From Gyrodactylus bullatarudis (Eukaryota; Platyhelminthes; Monogenea; Gyrodactylidea; Gyrodactylidae): a stretch of DNA of 64,000 bases. Of this stretch, positions 11,341 to 23,652 are shown piece by piece (within the stretch, counting starts at the first letter, position 1; each line of letters begins with the position of its first letter). Under the pieces are notes generated by a model. The model ran no database searches. It was not told the origin of the DNA and saw only the letters and a program-made list of their open reading frames with translations. The stretch covers positions 372,001 through 436,000 of the forward strand of contig SSNU01000310.1 of the NCBI GenBank assembly GCA_012064415.1, written 5' to 3'. The translations under genes were made by a program, and so were the position numbers.

Positions 11341-13254
11341 CCAAAAATCCCAATTTCAGCCTCCATTATCTTTTAAATAAAAGTTTGCTCTTATGTTATT
11401 CACACAATGGAGAGGGTCTGATATATTAAATCTTCATCGAGTGAGTAAATTTCGGAACTTTTCGTTTGTATAATGCCAAGAATATGCATTAAGCAATGGT
11501 TATCCACCATATACTTTACAAAAATTAGTTACTCACGTGTTGAACATTTCTAGAAAGTCTTATTACTCAGATGTAATGCAAAAAATTCTCTTTATTTCAT
11601 GTTCTTGACAGACAAAAAGAGTTTTTATCGTTTTAAATATTGCTTGAGTTTCGATTCTGTTGAATGTGCCAAGAGGATAGAAATTTTTGAGGCATAGCAT
11701 TTGGCTGTTTCAAATTATTAATACATTTACAAGCAATATTTCAAAAAATACAGCTATACTTACACGAATTATCGCTTTGACTCAGATGAATTGAACTTTT
11801 TTTTAGTTTTGAGAATTTTTACAGAAAACAAAGTATAAAAGAGTTTTGAAAAAGTTGTCATCGAAAAATTTGGAAAAATTTTGGAGTTATCTTAGTTAAA
11901 TTATTTTTGGAAAATCTTTCATTTAACTCAACAAATATAAAATGCGAATGATCATGATCATTGATCAGTCCTAAGAAATGTTTCAAATATACATAATCGG
12001 CGTTAACTTGGCGTCGTAAACAGTGTACCTCTTTTGTGATCAGTATTCTTGTCGCTTTGATAAAAAGTTTAATTTGAATAAAAAAAGATCTGAGCTGGTC
12101 TAATCTTGGTTTTCTCGAAATTCTGAATTAATTTACAGTTAATGGAGTGAAATAATTAGACTAGATAAATTCATGTAACACTCACGTTTAGTAGCGTTTC
12201 ATTCTTGAGTAGAACGGTGGCAAATTAGGTGTGATTCAATCGATCATTCACTAGTGTAGTTGATTCTATTCATGAATAAGTGTTGAATTGTAAACTACAA
12301 TGATTTATACAGATGGAATGCATTTCTTAGATAGAATTCAACTCTGCAAAAATCTTTTTAGGACCAATGTAGAAACTAAAAGCAGTTTATTTACCGACCG
12401 ATCAGTGTATATGTTGTGGTTAATGCGTACTGAACTGCTAACTCATACATGAGTATAAATTAACAGAAATTTACCACCAAAAGCTTAACATTTTTATCGG
12501 ATTAATCAAGAGCTCTCTAGAAATAACATGAGTCAAAAGATCAGAATAAAAGAGAATAAGATTTGTTTCCATGTTACCATTTACCTGACTTGGTGATTTT
12601 ATACAAAATACAGTCAAACCATCGATTGAGCGGGAGAATTTTATCACTTGCAAATTTTTACGATTGACCAATCAGAATGCAGGAAAATTTTAAATCATTG
12701 TAATCATTTCAAAATTTGTATCGAATTGAAGGTTATATAATTTCAAGAAGATTTAGCCATGACTCATATATTGCGACAAAAATGGAGATTTTGTTAACCT
12801 TGATGTAATTTATGTAATTTGCGAAATAGAATAGCAGCTGGTATGTTTACTAGCGTTACAATCAAGCCCCTTTTCACACCTAAACTAAAAACAGAAAAAA
12901 AATTCGTTCAACCAAGATTATTTAGCATCGAAAATAACTCTTACAAAGTTGGAATGGAAAAATTGTTAATTTTAGTAGGAATTCCATCCCAAAAATTTTC
13001 TGATATCTTTAATAAAGATTCTTTATTGTATCCTGGAGACTGAGTTTTTCTGTCAAAGAATGCTCGAAGGGGTAATTCAGTACCTTGAAAGATTTGATTA
13101 TTTCTGTGTGGACACTGGAGAGAGTTTTAATTATTTGTAATTATTTTCGTAAGGAGGATATTCTAGATGCTTAAGAATGATAATCCTCATGAGAATTCTA
13201 GCAACATATCAAAAATAGCCTTTTGATCGTGCTACTGATAACTAAATTTGTTAT
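11341..13254. other. Long AT-rich stretch, nothing recognised
   Basis: Several short open frames exist (for example 12,819-13,043), but none shows a domain, an intron-supported model or a paralogue in the window. Confidence 0.3.
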
Positions 13255-13550
13255 GCTCAATTGAAATTGATCTCTTACAAATCTTTCATTTTATCTAAAT
13301 TCGACTTTGAAGCTGCTCTAACATTGGTAATCTCTATGACGTAACTAAAAATTGACCAAATCCAACACCGTGTCCTTAAATCCTATCCTCTTACTAGGAT
13401 CCTTCAGAATCAGATCGAAAATAAATCCTGCACGAATTTCGTAATAAGCTTAAACAAAAGAAGATTAAATCCTTCTGTAAAAAAGCTGTATCTTATTAAT
13501 TTACTGCAGCCTGTTATAGATAATGACAAAATTGCTTTTTATGATTAATA
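13255..13550 (+). pseudogene. LINE post-RT fragment
   Basis: The frame encodes KFDFEAAL, a stop, then KIDQIQHRVLKSYPLTR, the E/D-x-IQ-x-R segment typical of the region after the reverse transcriptase in CR1/Jockey elements. Ends in a degenerate tail. Both flanks unrelated. Confidence 0.55.
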
Positions 13551-13561
13551 TATTTTGGGGG

Positions 13562-13690
13562 CGCTGACTAATGGTCATGCTGGTAGTTAGAACGATGAAA
13601 GAGGTTAGGTGAATAAAAGTTTTTATTTTCGTCGGCTCTCTTCAGACCTTACACCGACTTGAGCATTTATATATATATATTACAAGAACA
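13562..13690 (+). repeat. Solo terminal repeat of the integrase-bearing transposon
   Basis: Diverged copy of the end found at 59,435-59,590: shared segments include GCTGACT, GTCATGCTGG, TCTCTTCAGACC and ACACCGACTTG in the same order, continuing into CCAATAGCA. No partner end or integrase nearby. Confidence 0.6.
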
Positions 13691-14024
13691 TGAAAGGGGC
13701 TGTCTTGACCAATAGCAATTATTCATTTGTTTCGGACCAATAGGAATATTTTCGAGGAAATAAGGCAATTAATGTCTCAAAATGATTTATATATTGTGAT
13801 ATATCAAGGTAAAATTGATAGTTATTTACAAGATATTTGAAATGCAGTCGGTTTACTAAAATTAAGTCAAAAAATTTTGGCGCAAGATTAAAATCTTTAA
13901 GAACCATTCTGAAAATAAGAATTCTGCAGGAATCTCTTACTATCATCCAAATCTTTCATAAATGAACATGATGGTTTTGAAGTGCAAAGAATTGCGATTG
14001 AGTCTCTCATTTGAATCTGTTGTA
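13691..14024. other. Nothing recognised
   Basis: AT-rich spacer between the solo repeat and the second PLE; the minus-strand open frame here shows no domain. Confidence 0.3.
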
Positions 14025-15366
14025 CAGTCGGAACCGAAACTTAATGGCCACCCCAGTCCGAAGAAATTAGAGCGTTATATATAGCGAAAAATATACATAC
14101 AAGGAATTCATTGGTGCATTCAGTTTTCCCTTTATCTCGCGTTTTTAAGGGTAAAATTTAAAAGTACGAAAAATTGAGTTTTTAAAGCTTTATTGCGAGG
14201 TTCAGATAGGTTTTAAAGAGTTCAAAGCATCTTAGTGTATAAAAGAGAAGTTCCTTTTTCATAGAAACATTAAAGTTTCTCTTCAAAGGTACTCAAAAAA
14301 AACCTGTTTTATGTAGGTCTACTTGTGAGCGACCGATCAAAATCAGGGTTATGGATCACATAGTGAAGGGGTGTGAATCAAGTATAAGTTTATCCGAGCT
14401 TCAAATGGTCTAGTTTTAAAGATAAAAAGTGCTGATTTCATGTTCCATTGTCATTTCAAAGCAAAGTTTTCATTCAGAAAGATGGGATAGCTAGGGGTTC
14501 ACCTCTCTTAGCTGATATCTTTTAAGGATGGTTAGAAATGAATACAATGTCAGAAACTATCAATACTTTGACTGATGTTTACATAAGATATGTCGATGAA
14601 ATTTTTATTTTGATGTATCAATAGACGAACTCATTACATCTGAATATTAAATTAATTTTAAAAAGAGAATCTTATGGTAATCTGAGTTTCTTGGATGTAA
14701 AGCTAACCAGAAAAGAAGATGGATCAATTTTAAGAAATATTTATAAGAAGAATCGCGAGTCCTGAGGAATGGACGAATGAAATAGAGAATTCGAAATCAT
14801 GTTTGATGGAAAATGGTTATCCATCCAAATTTGTTGACAAATTTATCAATCAATCTATGGTTATAGATGAGGGAGCCGAAACAGAAGAAGAGGAAAAAAC
14901 TATTTCATGAAGCTTAACTTCAAAGGAGATGGTTTCAGTAATGATGTAAGAAGTTGGCTTAATAATCTCATCGATCAAAATTATAATAATATACAATTGA
15001 AAATTGTATTTAAAACACAGAGATTGTTCAGTTTGATTCATAAGGATTATTATTAAGGATTTACTCAAGCCTGAAGAGAAAACTCTATTAGTTTATAAAT
15101 TCCAATGTGATTGTGGGGCTTCGTGCATAGGAAGAACCATTAGGAAATTGTCAACGAGATCTAATGATCGTATACACAAGGATACCGAGGTTACTAGACA
15201 TATTAAACAAGAAAACCACTATGCTTCAATTTCAAATTTTTCCGTGTTGTACAAAACCCTGGGAATGACAGCACAGATGTATGGGAGGAATTCTTTACCA
15301 ATCAATAGACCTAATCCATGTGTTCAGAAAAACTACTCCTATAATCTTCAACTACCAACTATCTGA
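14025..15366 (+). mobile_element. Second Penelope-like element, heavily deleted
   Basis: Begins with the terminal segment containing CCCCAGTCCGAAG and ATTCATTGGTGCATT (14,050-14,140), matching in inverse the PLE end at 63,430-63,600. It then jumps to the RT (KDGIARGSPLLADI near 14,478-14,520, YVDE instead of YVDD) and to the GIY-YIG region. Relative to the first PLE it lacks short pieces near 14,610 and about 96 bp at 14,754, the latter between copies of ATAAGAAG. A small tandem duplication near 15,045 adds an extra stop. Positions 15,057-15,243 match 652-838 of the first copy exactly as far as I can read. Confidence 0.8.
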
Positions 15367-15371
15367 TTCAG

Positions 15372-15632
15372 AATATTCGATTTCGTTGTCTAATCGTGAT
15401 CCTAAAAACTAACTTTTGATCACTCTTTCACTTTGAAATTAGCAAAAGTCCAAAAAAGAATGTTTGGCGCTAATTCGAGATTTAAAATATGCCATAATTC
15501 TCTCAAAAAAATTTTTCTTCGTGTGGTGAAAGTGGGCTTATCGCATAGATTCTAAAAAATCAAGATCAAATTTTATTAATGAAAATTTTTTTGAAAATCA
15601 TAAATTTCCATCTTCATACTGACTAGTCTTAT
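15372..15632. repeat. Foldback family A, copy 3 (half)
   Basis: Carries the right half of the family A palindrome, from CTAATCGTGATCCTAAAAA to CCATCTTCATACTGACTAG; the left half is absent. It abuts the end of the second PLE. Confidence 0.65.
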
Positions 15633-15639
15633 TCTCTCC

Positions 15640-16440
15640 AGCTAAAATGGGGTTTCAGAATAAAAATTTTGATAAAATTTCGATAAAACTTTACTACCTT
15701 TATTGAGATGAACCATATTTTCGTACAGATCGCAAATTTTAGTCACTTAGGCTCAAAAAGAAAAAGTTACAATGTAACTGTTACATTGTCTGTTAAATCA
15801 TTTTTAATGTTTCTTCTCGTCTATGTAGTGCTTTATATTTCTTTTGCTGAGTCTGTATACAAAGTTTGTATTACAAACCTTAGTTACTAACAAACAAAGA
15901 GTATATAATATTAGCTAATATTTGTTGGTTTGCATTGTGTCAATCACTCTTCTCGGCTCTCTCCATTAATTTATCAAGGAATATATCTATATATCTATGT
16001 ATATGCATAAGAAAAAAGTACAAGAACATGTTGTTCTCATGTTTTTATTTTGTACCTTTGGATGAAATGTGTAAATTAATCTTTTGTAAGTATGCAAATA
16101 GTCTTACTAACTCTTTCCTCCATGATCATTTGACGAGAAAGAAAAACCTTTACCAAGACTACGGGGAGATTCCAGTCTTTTGCATACAAACATGTTGGAT
16201 ATGTAAGAAATTAGCATATCAACAATGAACGAGAAAAGATATTGAATCAGGAGAACTAGATTATTATTATATTGTTTCAATATCTTTTTTTATTTCTGTA
16301 AATACAAAAGAAAATTACTTATATTGAAGAATAAGCAAGAGAGAGAATTACATTGATCAGTCAGTCAGCAATACAGCATTAGACCTATTCATCAAAGGAG
16401 TAGATATAAAACATGTAAGTTGAAAGAAACCATTCCCACT
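15640..16440. other. Upstream of P2, no gene recognised
   Basis: Open frames at 15,708-15,890 and 15,935-16,228 show no domain. A perfect 10-bp inverted repeat with a 1-base centre lies at 15,769-15,789 (ACAATGTAAC and its inverse). Confidence 0.3.
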
Positions 16441-16455
16441 CACAATACAAGATGG

Positions 16456-16760
16456 ATGTAACATATTTTTGAACTCATTAAAGGTTGGCCAGAATTAGAG
16501 ACATTTTCAAATGCGGATCAGTCAATATCGCTGCTCTCTTGCCAGAGATTCTTGACAAGATTCGTGAAGCTGGTGCAAGTGGAACTTTACCAATTGACAA
16601 ATTCAAGGAAATTATCAACCCACTCATGTCCAAAATGCCAAAGGCTGCCCTCAGCAATTTTGTCAACCAGTACAAGGATAAGCACGTTGATATTCCGACA
16701 AATGATGCCTTGAATTTCCTGAACGAAAATATGAAAGTTGATGCAAAACTCAAGAAATGA
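16456..16760 (+). CDS. P2, small protein of the P family
   Basis: The best model splits the start codon: AT at 16,456-16,457, a 26-nt GT-AG intron (16,458-16,483), then G at 16,484. This yields a 92-residue protein. It has the family core (ALLPEILDKIREAGASGTLP), a FVNQYKDK segment and the C-terminal motif IPTNDALNFLNENMKVDAK. Mostly helical by appearance, one cysteine, no signal peptide. The last residues (LKK) replace the usual NI end. Start choice rests on frame and intron size; an alternative is an unseen 5' exon. Function unknown. Confidence 0.7.
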
Positions 16761-18414
16761 TAAATTTTTAGCAATTTGAAACCAACAGTCCCCCACCCTA
16801 CATAAACTAGTACATGCTCTTCCAATTTCCAACAAACATCATCAAAGCTACTCTTTATTCATTTTCAAATCTACAGCCGAATCGGATATGTGTTTAAATT
16901 TTCGATAAAGTAAAAAAGAAAAATTTAATTTTCTATTTAATATTTTGCATATTTTTTGTCTCCGTCAACCACTTGGACTCTGATATTTTTGTTTGTGAAA
17001 TAAAGATGATAAAATTAAATATACTGTCGTTGTTATTTTAAGTCATGTTATTATAGCTATTTTCATGCTCTATAAAATCATAATCAAGTAATTCTTGAAT
17101 GCAGTGAAAACATTGGATAAAATCAATATCCAAAATTTGAATTACTACTCCAAATCGAATACAAGCTACCTTTGCAATTATTTTATAAGTACATAGAGAG
17201 ATCTGTTACTCATTGTGTACTAAGAACAATTCCTTAATTAAAAAATAATAATTTTCAAAACAAAACTTATTTTCTTTCTTTAGTGCAATGTAGCAATTTA
17301 CACAGGTGTTATGCTCAACCTTCTTCTCAGTCTTTATTCTGTTTTCAAGTCTGTACCCCCTAACCCCTTTGTGGTTGGTAAACAAATTTCTAATACACAG
17401 TTCATTGAAATAAATTTTTCTTAAACTTGTATTATTAAACAGTCTTTGTGGTATATATGGGTAGAGAGGAGTAATTTAAATTTTTCTAATCGCGATTGAT
17501 TATCCTTTTTACTTTACCGATAATAGTAATGCTAAATATTTAAATTGATTTTTTATTGAAATATCCGAATAACTTGGTAAACATGTTCGAATTTAATTAT
17601 TTATTTACTGATTTCAATGAAGATTATTATAGTCATTAGCAATAAAGCTTATATTTCACTAGTTCTTAAACTTGAGCTCAATGAAAAAATTGAACTATTT
17701 TCGGACTGCATTGATATGCATATATTTGTCTTTGTTTCCTAAAAAGTGTTCACAATTCCAAAATCCTGAAATAACCAATCCAAGTATGCAACTTATTCAT
17801 TGCATGTCATCAAGATTCAGAATTAAATCAATTTTGGTGTTCATTTTATAATTTGAACTCATTTTCATTAGCATATTGCAACATATCAGGTCAAAAAATG
17901 AACAGTAAAAAAAAATTTTATCTGTTTACTAATTATAGAAAAGTGTATAATAATAATAGATTTCGTCATGTTATTTTGAAAATTTATCCTCACATGGATT
18001 AAAATCACAAGTTATTTCTTCACTTTAAGTTTTCTTCTTTATACAATACAATGAAGAGAAAATAAATATATAAACCTTGAAATATGTTCACGTGAATAAA
18101 TTTATGTAAAGCGATAAAACCCTTGATTTTAATATCTTTATCAAATGCAGTTTATCGATCATTATGGCTATAGGATTTCTATAAACTTTAATATAATATC
18201 CTACATTTCCTTTCACGCTGGATTCATTATATAGGTTTTTTTTCCTATGTTTGTAACGTGATAATTCGTCAGATTTTTGTCCATAATATGAGAGAATATT
18301 TAGAAACATGAACGTTTCATTCTAAGATGAGGCCCAATTGACTTTGGAAAAATTGTGGGGTATTCCAAATTCTCGTTTTCAATTAATTGAGAATTAATTG
18401 AGTCAATTAATTTT
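16761..18414. other. Long AT-rich stretch, nothing recognised
   Basis: An AATAAAG at about 17,000 may be the P2 polyadenylation signal. No coding frame or repeat supported further on. Confidence 0.3.
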
Positions 18415-18417
18415 GTT

Positions 18418-18795
18418 TATTTCAAAGCGAGAAAGGGATCAAAAATTGATTTTTTGGTTCACAAAAAGTCACGTGAAACGATTGTCCTCAAAACTCAAGA
18501 TAAGTTGGCCTTTTTTCAGGGATCTTGAATCATCAACAACTTTCAAAATCTGATTTAGCATATTTAACTTTTTCATAACAAAAAATTTTGATCTCTCCCT
18601 AACTATGAAATCAACAAAAATTTTCAGCTTAACGTTCAAAAAATTGATATTTTCAAAATCATTCTCTCCTTATCGGAAAAGTTGTCCACACGATCTAAAT
18701 TCAAAAAAAATCTTGATCAAATTCGATTTATAGATAAAGAAATTGAAAATTTTTTAAAAATTATAAATTCCCATCTTCATATTAACTACTGTATT
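18418..18795. repeat. Foldback family A, copy 4
   Basis: Contains GAGAAAGGGATCAAAAATTG on the left and AATCAACAAAAATTTTCAGC on the right, with the terminal ATAAATTCCCATCTTCATAT near 18,766-18,785. More diverged and shorter than copies 5 and 7. Confidence 0.6.
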
Positions 18796-19103
18796 TTAAG
18801 ATAATAAAGAATATATGGCCAAAAATATATTCAATGCTAATTCCCATCAACTCAAATAATTCATTTTAAAAAATTAAACATTCACTAGTCTGATTTTGAG
18901 ACCAAACAATTCAGAGGTACTGAGTAAGAAGTTTAAAAAACCAATCCGTTAGTCTCAAGATTACCTGTTAGTCATAAGACTATCAAGATAAGATAAGATA
19001 TAATACAGATTTAAGTAACAAGATTAACGGTAATATTTATAAAAATAATATTTCGTAGACTTCAAAACATACCCCTTCTATAATTTGGGCTATAGCTTTG
19101 TTA

Positions 19104-19313
19104 TCAACCCTTTCAGTGTCGATGGACATATATGTCCAATTTCCAATTTTTTTGAACCTTCATAACTCCACCAGTTTGATAGGTTTCTAGATCAATCAAA
19201 GTTTAAATTGAAGCCCACCATGTGAACTTGCACTAGTAATATTTTGGTACCTTCATAGCTAAATTTTGATTTTTATAAAAATTGTGAACTAGTCTCGGCA
19301 CCGAAATGGTTAA
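19104..19313. mobile_element. piggyBac-like MITE
   Basis: About 210 bp. The left end reads CAACCCTTTCAGTGTCGA; the inverse of the right end reads TTAACCATTTCGGTGCCGA, matching at most positions. TCAA and TTAA sit at the two edges, as expected for a TTAA-targeting element. An internal GGACATATATGTCC palindrome lies at 19,124-19,137. No coding capacity. Confidence 0.6.
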
Positions 19314-20949
19314 ACTAAATTTCATTGATATATTCGAATTGTAGTAGATTATTTCAATTATCAAAAGTATGTGTGTGTAATATGATGGTAATTATTCGAC
19401 TATAGAATTTCATGAATGATTTCAACTGTAACTAGTTGATGAGTTAGACTAAACTCCATAAGGAATATCAATAAAAGATGAGCTAAATATGAGTTTATTT
19501 AAAGTATGCAATAGGTGTACTTTACGTAGAATATTGTGTAATAATATTCGATGACCACAAGGTTGATGTAATAATAATTTAATATATCTTAATTTTGAAT
19601 TGAATCACTGAGTAGGCATAGAAAGGGTCCATGAGTAATTTCTTACTATTTATTCTGTAAAAACTATACATAAGCACTGTTTATTTATCAGTATGTAAAC
19701 GAAAAATTGCAATCGTCAAAAACTATAGAAATGTGTTCGATAGTCTTTCAAAAATACTTTCATTATTTCCCATAAACTGAGTCCTCTCTTTTTGTAAAAT
19801 TTCTATTGAGATTTTTGTCAAAAAAATTCGCTTCTAAAATTTTATATTTAAATCGATAAAATTCTCTGTTCTATTGATTAATTTGAATCAGATAACTATT
19901 TGGGTTGATGGTCTTTTGAATAAATCCTTAGAAAATATCTCTTTATATTCATGATATTGATGTGTCTTATCGAACCGAGATATCTTTAGCAAATGAGGTT
20001 ATGTTAATAATTATTATAACCAACCTTCATCACTCATTTTAGAGCTATAGAATGAAAATCATATTGTTTTATCATGAATTAATTTTGCTAAGATCAAATG
20101 AGTTATAACTGATAAAAGTTTAATCTAAGAGTTTATGGTTAGATTTCTAAGCCTAATTGTATGTAATTTAAGAAAAATTTAGGTTTTATTACTTTATTGA
20201 TAATTACAATTACTAGGCATCAAAAATGCATATAAAGCATATTTTAAATTCGAGGTATACTTTTTAATAAACACATTGTGATGTTTTAAATTGCTGTGGG
20301 GTGTAACTTACACCGTGTAAGAACTAAAAGGCTTTTTGTGCATGTTAGACGTAGACAAAATTTTTCAATAGTTAAAAATGAAATATCTCATATTTTTCCT
20401 GAGCATTATAATTTTGATCGGTCAAACGCTTTTATTAGTTTCCTGAAAGTCTCTGATGGTCCAGTTTTCTGAAGAAACTCATATGCGATTAACTTTCGAA
20501 TATCTTTGATATCGAAAATGTCATTAAGACTCATTGTTTCGTGAATTATGAATAAGTAGATTTATTTAAAGAAAAAGAGAAATAAATTTTCTTCATTTTG
20601 ATGTATAATTTGTTATTCTAAAGCGAATTTTTGATTATGTAATTTTTGATCAAAGTTGGAACCTCATAACATATGATGCAACCTAATAATTTGAAAATTT
20701 TCACAATTTTGTTTATCATATTCCAGAAGCATGGAAAGGTATTTTGAAACGAAATTTGGTGGGATAATGTAAAAGTACTTCAAGATTAAATTTATCATAT
20801 CGATAGGCGATCTGAGAAATTTTGCAAAATTTCGTCTTACGTCTAGTGCATATAAATTATTAGTAATCTATTTACTTACAAGTATCTTCGATATAATAAA
20901 AATATATATAATACCCAATTAAATTGGGCCAATTGATTATAATTAGGAA
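19314..20949. other. AT-rich stretch, nothing recognised
   Basis: No coding frame supported. A short GGGGTGTAACTTACACC hairpin at about 20,298-20,314 recalls the piggyBac subterminal palindrome but has no TTAA-flanked ends. Confidence 0.3.
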
Positions 20950-21890
20950 CAGGGCGCCCCAAAAAGCATAAAAATTATATTTCTTCCCTGAGCATATGGG
21001 CCATTTGGAAAACGTTTGAGCTTATTTTCATTATTCTAGGACCACAGATTCCGAAGATTTAAAAGCATATCAAGGAATATTAAGAATATTACCAGTGCGA
21101 TATACACTAAACTTCCACCTAAGCACCTAGAACGAAATATATCTTGTTAATCAAGGACTATTTTTAAAGATGAGGCATAAAATATTCTGCATAATTACTT
21201 ACAAGGGATATATTAACGATTATAGGGTGTTAGGCTCATCTTAAGTTTAGCCAATATTCTTTCGCATGAACAAGAAAATAATGTTGACAATATTGATAAT
21301 CATGCTGGAGCAATCCTTTTTTTTCGAATTTCAAGCCCGAAATAATCTATTTTAGGCCTGTTTCTTCCTCGTGATTTGATAATCTTATTCTAGTTGAAAA
21401 ATTTGCACAACCCATTCTGGCGAAATAGCACTTTTTTATTCATTCTTTATAAATTTCGACAGTGTTTATCGGATTGGAATAAAAAGATGCGGAAATTTGA
21501 AAATATTTCAGCGTTCAGATTTCGAGAAATATTTGAATTTCTGATTTATCGAATTTTAGGTCCTATTTTTGATTTATTATCGGTCGTATTACAATTCTAA
21601 ATAGACAGAAACAATCTGCAAACAGTTCTCTAAAGCTCTATGCATCAAACTTTTGAGCTACCTCTACTGATTTAGAAGCTATGCTTGAGCTCTTTGAAGC
21701 TGTTACAACTGGCACAGAAGATTTTTAAAGATTTGAATAAATTTTTTGCTACCTGATCAAATTATAATTTTTTTGCATAATAAATTGCGATTTCATTTTT
21801 CAAAGGATATTTTTGAGAATATTTTGATCTTCAAAAGCATTTTCAAAACGAATATATGCTCAAAATAAAATATTATAATTGGGTGCCCTG
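20950..21890. mobile_element. hAT-like non-autonomous element
   Basis: Ends are inverted: CAGGGCGCCC at 20,950 and the inverse of GGGTGCCCTG ending at 21,890, each followed inward by a GAGCATAT segment. The CAGGG start is typical of hAT elements. The flanking octamers, ATTAGGAA (20,942-20,949) and ATTGTGAA (21,891-21,898), agree at six of eight positions, suggesting a decayed 8-bp target duplication. No transposase readable inside. Confidence 0.6.
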
Positions 21891-21898
21891 ATTGTGAA

Positions 21899-22934
21899 CT
21901 ATGGGCAACCTTTGTAGGGTTATTAAACATAAAATATATATGTTGTCTAGAATAAGTTGTTTACTTGACACCAAGTTGCTATGATATGAAATAAAACAGT
22001 ATCGCTGAGGTATATTTATTGATTTAACATAAAAGAATTGGTTTTAATATAATCTTTAATCTTTCAAAATAGAGGTATGTTTTTCACAATTAACCTTTCA
22101 TGTCTTTTCATTATACACCATCTCCAGGAGAAATTAACCCGTATAATGACTAATATTTGATCTTTTGTTTTTCATATGTTTGGTAGAAATTCGAGTCCAA
22201 TTTTATCGATCAAAGTTTTCGATTCAAAAATTGGGTAATTTTATGTTCCAAAAAATCATGGCAAGCCTACAAGAAACCTTTGTGCAATGAAATAAGATGA
22301 ATAACTATCGCGTAACACAGATTAAAGGCCTGTCAAGTCAAGCCTCCGACCAATGTTCATTTTTTGAAGAAATAGGTCTATCGTAAACTTGTTTTCAAGG
22401 TGCTAACATCCTAATTTTATTTTACAATATAATAAATAAAATTTTTGAACCTTTTTTTCTATTTTTCTATGTATAGAACAGAAAAAACTCAATTTTCTCC
22501 ATTTCATTAATCATTTTGATCTGATTTTAGCCTGTATTTCAGGATCCAAAAATTATTTTGCAAAGAAAAATTCACTTTGAAATCAGCTTATTTTCTTCGA
22601 ACATCGATCTTTCATTAAAATTTCTCATCAGAATCAACACTTCAGATCATAATTTTGACGCTCTGTCGCTCACAAGTAACCAGTATATTTTGATTTTTTG
22701 TATTTTTAATGAATTTCTTTTGTTTAAACGGGTAAATGGAATAGAATCTAGACCGCCCCAATGAAATCTACGATAAAAATAGTTATATTATAAATTATGG
22801 CAAAAATAGGAAATCTTTCTCGGAAACTGTCAAAGCTGTAATTATTTCATATATTGACTTTGACAATTCTGCTTATCCCCAAGTCCCATTAGGTCGTATT
22901 CAACTTTTTCAAGATCCAGTATTACTATTCTTTG
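21899..22934. other. AT-rich stretch, nothing recognised
   Basis: Only short open frames without domains. No repeat recognised. Confidence 0.3.
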
Positions 22935-22948
22935 GAATTGTAGCGATC

Positions 22949-23152
22949 ACAGCATAGTTTCGCTCAATAAGCAAGTTAGCATAGTAATATGAAGAGTAAT
23001 TACAGTATAGTGGTTACAGTAATCTAACGAATAATTTTTATAAACATAAATAAATAGGCAATCACAGTATAGTGATGCAGTTATCTATGAGAACAGCGAG
23101 TCACAGTATATTAGCAATTAATATCAAAGTATATAACAATCACAGTATAGTG
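22949..23152. repeat. Five spaced copies of ACAGTATAGTG-like motif
   Basis: Starts at 22,949 (ACAGCATAGT), 23,002, 23,064, 23,103 (ACAGTATATT) and 23,142; the second, third and fifth are identical over 11 bp. Spacings are 53, 62, 39 and 39 bp. It precedes the small gene at 23,292 by 140 bp. It could be a cluster of protein-binding sites, or part of a transposon end or LTR. Confidence 0.6.
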
Positions 23153-23291
23153 AAGTAGAAAGTTATAAAGTGATATTAAAGTCGAATTGGAGGGTAAACA
23201 AGAGCAGAAAAACAAAGTGTACCAAAGAATAAAGAATTGTTATAACAAGCCGCGGCATTCTTTTCTCTTGATTTAAATACGAATCACGTTA

Positions 23292-23519
23292 ATGGATAAT
23301 TTTAACATCAATTCTGTTTTACCCCCAAAGCTTCCCAATGTTGAGGAGGAGTCTCAAGACAATAGATCAGGCAGTTCCATCCCCGACAGCAACACCTATG
23401 CAGCTTGGTATCAACTGTTCTCGGATCCCAAGATCCAACAAGCCCTTAACCCGCCGGGCATGCAAATGTTGCTGAATATGAAAGGACAACTATTTCCTTT
23501 ACAGAATCTAACGCAATAA
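23292..23519 (+). CDS. Uncharacterised 75-residue protein
   Basis: ATG at 23,292 to TAA at 23,517-23,519. The N-terminal half is rich in Pro, Asn, Ser and acidic residues; the C-terminal half (YAAWYQLFSDPKIQQALNPP) looks helical and hydrophobic. The base composition is less AT-rich than its flanks, which favours real coding sequence. ATTAAAG near 23,634 could be its polyadenylation signal. It converges on P3, with 133 bp between the stops. It could be a genuine small gene, or the start of a degenerate retroelement gag, since the repeats and GAATAAAG upstream recall an LTR. No family recognised. Confidence 0.4.
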   Translation: MDNFNINSVLPPKLPNVEEESQDNRSGSSIPDSNTYAAWYQLFSDPKIQQALNPPGMQMLLNMKGQLFPLQNLTQ

Positions 23520-23652
23520 AAACTATTTTAGATCTAGGAACCTCTTTTTTGGTACAACACTTAAAGGACATATTTAAAAGGCACCTTTTTTATGTATTTT
23601 TATTTCATGTATTTAATTATGACAGGACTCTTCATTAAAGTCTAAATGAAAT

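Noticed and set aside
12819..13043. 74-residue open frame with basic residues
   Set aside because: No motif, no start context or exon structure, no second copy.
15935..16228. 97-residue plus-strand open frame with several cysteines
   Set aside because: No domain, no paralogue in the window, AT-rich composition like the flanks; treated as chance.
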